From contig CAKVKI010000051.1 of NCBI GenBank assembly GCA_934754975.1, positions 1 through 12,573 on the forward strand: 12,573 nucleotides of DNA, given 5' to 3'. The notes under the pieces were generated by a model. That model did no database searches. It saw only the letters and a program-made list of their open reading frames with translations, and had not been told where the DNA came from. The DNA is from an uncultured Alistipes sp. (GTDB lineage: Bacteria > Bacteroidota > Bacteroidia > Bacteroidales > Rikenellaceae). Shown one piece after another: positions 6,170-12,573 of this stretch. The position numbers and the translations under genes are program-made. Position 1 is the stretch's first letter; the number at the start of each line of letters is the position of its first letter.

Positions 6170-7105
6170 ATGGAAAAGGAATTATTGTACAGATTTTTTG
6201 ATGGCCGGACTACGGTCGAGGAGGAAAAGCGGGTCCTCGACTGGCTTGACCGTGATCCGGCGAATCGCCGGGTGTTGTTTTCGGAACGCCGGTTGTTCGA
6301 TGCGGCGCTGATGCTGGCCGATGAAGACCGGCTCCGCGGCCGTAAGTTTTTCGCAATTCCCCGCTGGACGCGCGAAGTCATCAAGTACGCTGCGGTCGTG
6401 TTGATTTTGGCCGGTTCCGGAGGAATCTATGTTTCACGGCTGTACAATAAACTTTTGACAGCGGGTAATACGATATCCGTTCCTGCCGGCCAGCATATCG
6501 ACGTAACCCTGCCCGATGGCACGAAGGTCTGCATGAATGCCCTTTCGGAACTGCACTATCCGACGTTTTTTGTCGGAGGACAGCGTCGGGTGCAGCTTCG
6601 GGGCGAAGCGTTTTTCGATGTGGTGCAGGATAAGGAACATCCGTTTGTCGTCGAAACCTATGCCTGCGATGTGAAGGCGCTCGGCACGAAATTCAATGTC
6701 GAAGCGCGCCCTGAGAACGGTGAATTTGTCACTTCGCTTGTCGACGGGCGGGTATTGGTGTCCGATCGCCTGAATACTGCCAACCGCGTGGAGTTGCAGC
6801 CACGGGAGCAGGCGACCCATTCCCGGGGACGCCTGGTTGTGGAACGGATGCCCGAATATGAGAACTTTCTCTGGCGCGAAGGCCTGATCGCATTCCGCAA
6901 TGTATCGTTTACGGAACTTCTCCGGGAGTTTGAAAAATATTACGGGGTGAAAATCGAAGTTCTGTGCCGAAATATTCCCACAAACCTGTTCACCGGAAAA
7001 ATACGCATTACCGAGGGGGTCGATCATGCACTGTGGGTTTTGCAGCAGAGCGCCGATTTCCATTATAGGCGCAATGAGACCAAAGATGTGATTTATATAC
7101 AATAA
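6170..7105 (+). CDS. FecR-family anti-sigma factor
   Basis: This is an inner-membrane anti-sigma factor of 311 aa. The cytoplasmic N-terminus (1-68) has the family opening ELLYRFFDGRTTVEEEKRVLDWL, expected to bind the sigma factor. One membrane segment follows at about 70-88 (IKYAAVVLILAGSGGIYV). The periplasmic FecR domain (about 100-200) includes VPAGQHIDVTLPDGTKVCMNA, LRGEAFFDVVQDKEHPFVVET and VKALGTKFNVEA. The C-terminal DUF4974-type domain (about 235-311) begins WREGLIAFRNVSFTELLREFEKYYGVKI. In such systems the periplasmic part senses the STN domain of a TonB-dependent transporter, here the SusC protein encoded next. ATG 6170 is chosen because it gives the family N-terminus; in-frame starts at 6041 and 6149 would overlap the sigma gene or the promoter-like repeat. 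The gene looks intact although the adjacent sigma gene does not. Confidence 0.92.
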   Translation: MEKELLYRFFDGRTTVEEEKRVLDWLDRDPANRRVLFSERRLFDAALMLADEDRLRGRKFFAIPRWTREVIKYAAVVLILAGSGGIYVSRLYNKLLTAGNTISVPAGQHIDVTLPDGTKVCMNALSELHYPTFFVGGQRRVQLRGEAFFDVVQDKEHPFVVETYACDVKALGTKFNVEARPENGEFVTSLVDGRVLVSDRLNTANRVELQPREQATHSRGRLVVERMPEYENFLWREGLIAFRNVSFTELLREFEKYYGVKIEVLCRNIPTNLFTGKIRITEGVDHALWVLQQSADFHYRRNETKDVIYIQ

Positions 7106-7274
7106 AAGAACTATTGACTAACCTGCCAAAAACATCTATTGCCTATGTAAATACACCTGCAATCCGAACTGATGAACCACTTGCACACTCCCTCTGTTGT
7201 TTTCTGATACGTTGCGGGAGTTGAAAAAGGGGCGTCCCCCTTAAAGGACACTTAATCTATTAACTAACCAACGT
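7106..7274 (+). promoter_or_regulatory. Leader region of the susC-like gene
   Basis: This 169-nt gap probably holds the promoter and leader of the transporter operon. A small hairpin AAGGGG (7227-7232) and CCCCTT (7237-7242) lies about 30 nt before the start codon. ATACGTTG (7207-7214) is complementary to CAACGTAT (7269-7276), which covers the start codon at 7275, so long-range pairing could hide it. No copy of the two-box ECF sequence and no clear TTTG/TAnnTTTG promoter was recognised. There is no evident Shine-Dalgarno site, as is common for Bacteroidota. Confidence 0.35.
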
Positions 7275-10200
7275 ATGAAAATGAAAGACCAAGTAAGGGT
7301 GAAACTGCTCTTACCTGTTTTGACACTTATGTGCTGCTTTACAGCAGGCCGGACCCGGGCTCAATCCGTTCCGGTAACGATCCGTGTTTCGGATGTGCCG
7401 CTGGAACAGGTACTCAATGCAATCGAAAAACAGACGACTTACCTGTTCGTATACGACGGGAATGTCGATGTTACGCGCCGGGTTTCCGCCGATGTGGCGG
7501 ATCGGCCGTTGAACGGCGTGCTGAATGATCTTTTTCAATCTTCCGGGATAACCTATGCCGTTGAAAACACGTCGATCGTGCTTTCGCAGAAATCCGCGGT
7601 TCCGCAGCCCGGACAGCCGGTTTCCTTGACCGGACGGGTGCTGGATGCGGCCGGTGCCGGCGTTATCGGCGCGGCTGTCGTCATAAAGGGTACGACGATA
7701 GGTACCAGTACGGGCATTGACGGCGATTTTACACTGCAGGTCCCTTCTCCTGCCGCAAATGCCATTCTTGTCATCAATTATCTGGGTTACGAAACGCTCG
7801 AAATTCCCGTCGGCAGCCGTACCGATCTGCAGATCACGCTCCGGGAGTCTGCCGTCGATGTGGATGCCGTAGTCGTGACCGCTCTGGGTATCAAACGTTC
7901 CGAGAAGGCTTTGTCGTACAATGTACAGCAGGTGAAGTCCGAGGATGTGGTGAACAACAAGGATGTGAACTTCATCAACTCGCTCAACGGTAAGGTGGCG
8001 GGCGTGACGATCAACGCATCGGCCGGCGGTGTCGGCAGCGCTTCGAAAGTCGTGATGCGCGGTCAGAAGTCGATTTCTCAATCCTCAAACGCCCTTTATG
8101 TGATCGACGGCATTCCGATGTTCACTGCGGCCCGTCAAGGGGGAACGGAATTCGCATCGCAGGCTTCGACCGATCCCATTGCCGACATTAATCCCGAAGA
8201 CATCGAGTCTATGTCGGTGCTGAACGGCGCTGCGGCTGCCGCGCTCTACGGTTCGGATGCCGCCAACGGAGCCATTGTCGTCACGACCAAGCGGGGTAAG
8301 GCGGGGCGTACTTCGGTAACGGTATCGAGCAATACCGAAGTAATGTCCCCCTTTCTGCTGCCCGAATTCCAGAACCGTTACGGTACGGGAGACCTGAATT
8401 CGAGCGAAAGTTCGATTGTCCGCAGTTGGGGCAACCGCCTGAACAACGCCAATTATATGGGTTACGATCCGGGGAGCGATTATTTTCAAAGGGGCGTAAC
8501 GGGAACCGAGAGCGTGTCGTTCTCGACCGGTACGGAGAAAAACCAGACCTATTTTTCGGCGGCGACCGTGAATTCGCGCGGAATCATTCCCAATAACAGC
8601 TATGACCGCTACAATTTTACTTTCCGCAATACGACTTCGTTTCTTAACGACAAACTGAAACTCGACGTCGGCGCGGATTACGTCATTCAGAAGGACCGTA
8701 ACATGGTCAACCAGGGAACTTACGACAACCCGTTGGTGGGTGCCTATCTTTTTCCGCGCGGAAATGACTGGGATGATGTTAAAATGTATGAGCGTTACGA
8801 TCCGGCACGCCGTCTCTACACCCAATACTGGCCTGTCGGCGATGCCGGTATCACGATGCAGAATCCTTACTGGCTCAACTACCGCTCCCTGCGGGAAAAC
8901 CGCAAGGACCGTTATATGCTCAATGCAGCTCTGTCATATGATCTGCTCGACTGGCTCAATGTTTCCGGTCGTATTCGTATCGACAACAGCGACAACGATT
9001 TCACGGAAAAATTCTATGCTTCGACCAACGGACAGCGTACCGAGAAGTCGAAGAACGGTCTTTACGGAATTACGAAAACCAAGGATAAGCAGGTTTACGG
9101 CGACGTATTGGTAAATATCAACAAGACTTTCGGTGAAAATTGGAGCCTGCAGGCTAATGCCGGAGCTTCGATTTCGGATTTGCGTTCCGACGCCCTCAAG
9201 GTGCGCGGTCCGATTCCCGACGGGGAGATCACCGATGAAAAACCGCTCCCCGCCAATATTTTCAGTGTGCAGAACCTGAGTAATTCGCCGCTGACGTCCC
9301 GCATGCAGGAGGGCTGGCGGGAACAGACCCAGTCGGTTTTCTTTTCGGCCGAGGTCGGATTCAAGAATACATACTTTCTTACGGTGACCGGGCGTAACGA
9401 CTGGCCTTCGCAGCTGGCGGGACCTCATTCGGAGAAAAGTTCGTTTTTCTATCCTTCGGTGGGTGCTTCGGTCGTACTCTCGGAAATTATTCCCGACATG
9501 CCCAAGAACCTGTCCTATGTCAAGTTTCGTGCATCGTATGCATCGGTGGGTGTGGCTTTCGAACGCTTCATTGCCAATCCGCGTTATAGCTGGAACGCCA
9601 GCGGCCTGACGTGGAACACCCAAACCCAGTTTCCGGTATTCAACCTCAAACCGGAACGTACCAAATCTTTCGAAGTCGGTCTGACGATGCGTTTCCTGCG
9701 TCACTTCAATCTCGACTTCACGTTCTACAATACCAAAACGCAGGACCAGACTTTTGAACCGCAGATTTCATCGGGCTCGGGCTCTTCGAAACTGGTCATC
9801 CAATCGGGCAATGTCCGCAATCGAGGTATCGAATTATCGCTGGGCTATAACAATAAATGGGGTAAATTCGGCTGGGATACCAATTATACGCTTTCGACCA
9901 ACAAAAACAAAATTCTTTCACTGGCCAACAACGCCGTCAATCCGGATACAAAAGAGCCGCTTTCGATCGACCTGTTGGATATGAAAGGGCTGGGCGAAGC
10001 TCACTTCCTGCTCATGGAAGGCGGCACATTGGGGGATCTTTATTCGCTTATCGACCTCAAACGCGACAGCAACGGTGCGATTTATATGAACGAGAAGGGA
10101 GAGATCGCCACCGAATCCATTTCGGACGTTAAAAATTATATCAAACTGGGCAGTGTGCTGCCTGACGCCAATATGGCCTGGCGCAACGACTTCAGCTGGG

Positions 10201-10655
10201 GCAACTTCAATTTCGGCTTCATGGTGACGGCCCGTCTGGGCGGTGTGGTATTTTCGCGTACGCAGGCCATGCTGGACTACTATGGCGTTTCGAGCGTTAC
10301 GGCCGATGCCCGCGATGCCGGCGGCGTCGTAATCAACGGCAATGATCTGGTGGATGCCAATAAGTGGTTCTCGGTCGTGGGCGGAGGTACTTCCGTACCC
10401 CAGTATTATACCTACTCGGCCACGAACGTTCGCCTGCAGGAGGCATCGGTCGGCTATACGATTCCGAAGAAAAAACTGGGCGGTATCTGCGAGATCAATC
10501 TCTCTCTGGTCGGGCGCAACCTCTGGATGATTTACAACAAGGCTCCGTTCGATCCGGAGACGATCGCTACGACGGGTAATTTCTATCAGGGCATAGACTA
10601 CTTCATGATGCCTTCGATGCGGAATATCGGCTTTAACCTCAGACTTAAATTCTAA
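7275..10655 (+). CDS. SusC/RagA-family TonB-dependent outer membrane transporter with STN signalling domain
   Basis: This 1126-aa outer membrane receptor is expected to import a glycan bound by the SusD partner, using TonB energy. In order it has a signal peptide (about 1-30, ending ...RTRAQ) and an STN secretin/TonB short domain (about 33-104, VTIRVSDVPLEQVLNAIEKQ...). Next come a carboxypeptidase-regulatory-like domain (about 117-190, SLTGRVLDAAGAGVIGAAVV...) and the TonB-box/plug junction VDAVVVTALGIKR (196-208). The plug carries LNGKVAGVTI, ALYVIDGIPM and SDAANGAIVVTTKRGK, and a long 22-strand-type barrel ends in LRLKF with a terminal Phe. The STN domain is the part that contacts FecR-type anti-sigma factors, and the preceding gene is such a protein, so it is a signalling transporter. 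The substrate cannot be read from the sequence. MKMK offers two close starts (7275, 7281). susD follows after 14 nt. Confidence 0.95.
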   Translation: MKMKDQVRVKLLLPVLTLMCCFTAGRTRAQSVPVTIRVSDVPLEQVLNAIEKQTTYLFVYDGNVDVTRRVSADVADRPLNGVLNDLFQSSGITYAVENTSIVLSQKSAVPQPGQPVSLTGRVLDAAGAGVIGAAVVIKGTTIGTSTGIDGDFTLQVPSPAANAILVINYLGYETLEIPVGSRTDLQITLRESAVDVDAVVVTALGIKRSEKALSYNVQQVKSEDVVNNKDVNFINSLNGKVAGVTINASAGGVGSASKVVMRGQKSISQSSNALYVIDGIPMFTAARQGGTEFASQASTDPIADINPEDIESMSVLNGAAAAALYGSDAANGAIVVTTKRGKAGRTSVTVSSNTEVMSPFLLPEFQNRYGTGDLNSSESSIVRSWGNRLNNANYMGYDPGSDYFQRGVTGTESVSFSTGTEKNQTYFSAATVNSRGIIPNNSYDRYNFTFRNTTSFLNDKLKLDVGADYVIQKDRNMVNQGTYDNPLVGAYLFPRGNDWDDVKMYERYDPARRLYTQYWPVGDAGITMQNPYWLNYRSLRENRKDRYMLNAALSYDLLDWLNVSGRIRIDNSDNDFTEKFYASTNGQRTEKSKNGLYGITKTKDKQVYGDVLVNINKTFGENWSLQANAGASISDLRSDALKVRGPIPDGEITDEKPLPANIFSVQNLSNSPLTSRMQEGWREQTQSVFFSAEVGFKNTYFLTVTGRNDWPSQLAGPHSEKSSFFYPSVGASVVLSEIIPDMPKNLSYVKFRASYASVGVAFERFIANPRYSWNASGLTWNTQTQFPVFNLKPERTKSFEVGLTMRFLRHFNLDFTFYNTKTQDQTFEPQISSGSGSSKLVIQSGNVRNRGIELSLGYNNKWGKFGWDTNYTLSTNKNKILSLANNAVNPDTKEPLSIDLLDMKGLGEAHFLLMEGGTLGDLYSLIDLKRDSNGAIYMNEKGEIATESISDVKNYIKLGSVLPDANMAWRNDFSWGNFNFGFMVTARLGGVVFSRTQAMLDYYGVSSVTADARDAGGVVINGNDLVDANKWFSVVGGGTSVPQYYTYSATNVRLQEASVGYTIPKKKLGGICEINLSLVGRNLWMIYNKAPFDPETIATTGNFYQGIDYFMMPSMRNIGFNLRLKF

Positions 10656-10669
10656 ACCGAATCAGATCT

Positions 10670-12280
10670 ATGAAACTTACCATATTCAGGCCGATTCTGG
10701 CCGCATTGGCGTTCCTGGCATCGGCCTGTACCGCCAATTACCTGGATATCAACAGTAACCCCTACGAGCCGGGCGAGGACGACATGCAAACCGACGGTTA
10801 TATCATCGGCGCTGCGATAACGGGTATGTCGAGCGCGGTCATTTCGACCGATGTCAATACCACGCAGTTTACCGAATGCCTGTTGGGCGGGCCGATGGGC
10901 GGTTACTTCGCCGATTCCAATTCGGGCTGGGCGACCACGATCTCCAATTACAATCCCACGGACGACTGGACACGGGTCTTTATGGCCAGCGATCGGGTGA
11001 TTCCGACGCTTTATTCCAATCTGCACGACCTGCAGCGGGTGACCGAAGATCCGATTGCTCTGGCGATCGCCGAAATCATAAAGGTCGCAGCCATGCACCG
11101 CGTCACCGATACCTATGGGCCGATACCCTATTCGAAGATCGGTAAAGGCGGTGAGATTCAGGTGGCTTACGACTCGCAGGAACAGATATACGATAAATTT
11201 TTCGAAGAGTTGAACCATGCGATCGGCATACTGACCGAACATCGCACGGGCGCCATTGCGCCGACTGCCGATTATATTTTCGGCGGCAGCGCTGAGAAAT
11301 GGTGCCGGTTCGCCAACTCACTCAAACTGCGTCTGGCGATGCGTATCGTCTATGCCGACCAGGACAAAGCGCGTGAAATGGCCGAAAGCGCCGTGTCGCA
11401 CGAGATCGGTGTGATGACTTCGAATGCCGACAATGCGCGGGTGACTTCGTTCGGTGAAAAGGGGAATCCGATCTATACGGCTGTGAAGTACAACGACGAT
11501 CAGGCCGGGCATGATTGCCAGAACGGCGGCGATACCCATGCTGCCGCCGACATAATCTGCTACATGAACGGTTACGGTGATCCCCGCCGAGAGAAATACT
11601 TTACCGAATCCGAGTGGCCGGGAGAGGACTATGTCGGACTCCGCCGTGGTATCATCATCCCGGCTCTGGCGGTTGCCGGCCATAAATATTCGGGTGTGAA
11701 TCTGACGATTACATCGCCGATGTATTGGATGAACGCCGCTGAGACCGCTTTCCTGAAAGCCGAGGCGAAAGCTGTTTTCGGCTTCGACATGGGACCCGGC
11801 GCTGCCGGAGATTTCTATAACGAGGGCATCCGCCTTTCGTTCGAACAGTGGGGCGTGTCGGGCTATGACCGATATATCAAAGGGACGGAGAAGCCGCAGA
11901 ATTACGTCGATCCCTATGGGGCCAATACTTATTCTCAGGCCCTGTCGGATATTGCCGTGGCATGGGACGAGAGCGCTGCGCCCGCAGAAAAGCAGGAGCG
12001 TATTATTATCCAGAAGTGGATTGCCAACTGGCAGCTCGGCAACGAAGCGTGGGCCGATTACCGCCGCACCGGATTCCCGCATTTAATTCCGGCGACCGAT
12101 GCCGGCAACAAAAGCAATGGCGTCGTGGATTCACGGCTCGGCGCCCGCCGCATGCCTTATCCCGCCGTCGAGCGCACGACCAATGCCGAGAATTACCAGA
12201 CTGCCGTTTCGTCGCTCCTGAAAGGACCCGACAACATGGCGACGCGGATATGGTGGGACTGCAATCCTGCGATCAACTAA
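10670..12280 (+). CDS. SusD/RagB-like glycan-binding outer membrane lipoprotein
   Basis: This 536-aa surface lipoprotein is the expected lid partner of the upstream SusC protein. The N-terminus is a lipoprotein signal (hydrophobic ILAALAFLASA then C20), followed by NYLDINSNPYEP, the usual opening of SusD proteins. The layout resembles the SusD-like_2 branch: an early ITGMSSAV...TEC helix region, a helical-repeat stretch around residues 130-160 (EIIKVAAMHRVTDTYGPIPYSKIG), SAEKWCRFANSLKLRLAMRIVYAD (near 204-227), SPMYWMNAAETAFLKAEAKAVFG and a C-terminal EAWADYRRTGFPHLIPA...ARRMPYP segment. The strong match in WADYRRTG...RRMPYP is typical of the family. No acidic export motif directly follows C20. 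It starts 14 nt after susC, and the next gene begins 27 nt after its stop, so all three are likely one transcript. Confidence 0.93.
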   Translation: MKLTIFRPILAALAFLASACTANYLDINSNPYEPGEDDMQTDGYIIGAAITGMSSAVISTDVNTTQFTECLLGGPMGGYFADSNSGWATTISNYNPTDDWTRVFMASDRVIPTLYSNLHDLQRVTEDPIALAIAEIIKVAAMHRVTDTYGPIPYSKIGKGGEIQVAYDSQEQIYDKFFEELNHAIGILTEHRTGAIAPTADYIFGGSAEKWCRFANSLKLRLAMRIVYADQDKAREMAESAVSHEIGVMTSNADNARVTSFGEKGNPIYTAVKYNDDQAGHDCQNGGDTHAAADIICYMNGYGDPRREKYFTESEWPGEDYVGLRRGIIIPALAVAGHKYSGVNLTITSPMYWMNAAETAFLKAEAKAVFGFDMGPGAAGDFYNEGIRLSFEQWGVSGYDRYIKGTEKPQNYVDPYGANTYSQALSDIAVAWDESAAPAEKQERIIIQKWIANWQLGNEAWADYRRTGFPHLIPATDAGNKSNGVVDSRLGARRMPYPAVERTTNAENYQTAVSSLLKGPDNMATRIWWDCNPAIN

Positions 12281-12307
12281 TTATCAATCAGCGAACGCTA
12301 AACAATT

Positions 12308-12573
12308 ATGAAACATCACATAAAGAAATTCCTGTTTCCGATATTCGCTGCTGCGGCCGTGACTTTCGGATCCTGCAGCGATTGGACCGAGACGGAGAGT
12401 CTCGAAATAAACTATCCTTCGCTCGACAAACAAAATCCGGAACTGTACAGGCAGTATCTGGAAGCGCTCATAGACTACAAGGCGGGCGATCATAAGATTA
12501 CGATGGTTTCCATGCGGGGCCAGACGGCTGCGCCGGGCCTGCAAAACGAACACCTTACGACGATGCCCGACAG
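12308..12573 (+). CDS. Lipoprotein, probably GH18-like (3' truncated by window)
   Basis: Only the first 88 codons are present. The start MKHHIKKFLFPIFAAAAVTFGSC is a lipoprotein signal with C23 as the likely lipidated residue, although FGSC is a loose lipobox. The following SDWTETES is acidic, as in Bacteroidota lipoproteins exported to the cell surface. The segment ...NPELYRQYLEALIDYKAGDHKITMVSM...NEHLTTMPD resembles, from memory, the N-terminal part of GH18-like lipoproteins found just after susCD genes in Bacteroides and Alistipes. These are relatives of endo-beta-N-acetylglucosaminidases that act on N-glycans. The catalytic DxxDxDxE region lies beyond the window, so neither activity nor even an intact active site can be claimed. 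If correct, the locus may target host glycoproteins. Confidence 0.6.
   Translation, partial: MKHHIKKFLFPIFAAAAVTFGSCSDWTETESLEINYPSLDKQNPELYRQYLEALIDYKAGDHKITMVSMRGQTAAPGLQNEHLTTMPD

Noticed and set aside
1..12573. CRISPR arrays, tRNA/rRNA genes, insertion sequences, phage or defence genes
   Set aside because: No regular spaced repeats, cloverleaf-type RNA sequence, transposase-like protein or terminal inverted repeats were recognised by eye on either strand.

Overview
The window looks like chromosomal DNA from a Bacteroidota gut anaerobe, most likely Alistipes or a close Rikenellaceae relative. This is inferred from a SusC/SusD pair, a Bacteroidota-type ECF sigma factor with a FecR-type anti-sigma factor, the scarcity of strong Shine-Dalgarno sites, and G+C-rich codon use. 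No rRNA, tRNA, CRISPR array, insertion sequence or phage gene was seen. All supported genes are on the + strand.

Region 1 (1-5302) is a de novo pyrimidine (UMP) cluster: the 3' end of carB, then pyrK, pyrD, pyrF, a small glutaredoxin-like gene, pyrE and pyrB. Together they cover carbamoyl phosphate synthesis (large subunit), aspartate carbamoylation, NAD-linked dihydroorotate oxidation (class 1B PyrD-PyrK), orotate phosphoribosylation and OMP decarboxylation. carA and pyrC are not in the window. Two points stand out. A 17-bp-stem hairpin lies between carB and pyrK. PyrB carries a C-terminal four-cysteine module resembling the zinc domain of PyrI, without the nucleotide-binding allosteric domain. 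A clear intrinsic terminator at 5276-5302 closes the cluster.

Region 2 (5303-7105) is a regulatory pair: an ECF sigma factor and a FecR-type membrane anti-sigma factor. The sigma reading frame is cut by one in-frame TAG (5764-5766) between its sigma-2 and sigma-4 regions, so it is called a pseudogene, with reservations. Two copies of a two-box sequence (18-bp box, 13-bp spacing, GTTATTA box) lie upstream of the sigma gene and just before the anti-sigma start. They look like promoters of one ECF regulon.

Region 3 (7106-12573) is the start of a polysaccharide/glycan utilisation locus: a SusC-type TonB-dependent transporter with an N-terminal STN signalling domain, a SusD-like lipoprotein, and the first 88 codons of a lipoprotein resembling the GH18-like proteins of such loci. 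The STN domain is expected to signal glycan capture through FecR to the sigma factor. In this window that circuit appears broken at the sigma factor, unless the TAG is read through, bypassed by reinitiation, or is a sequence error.
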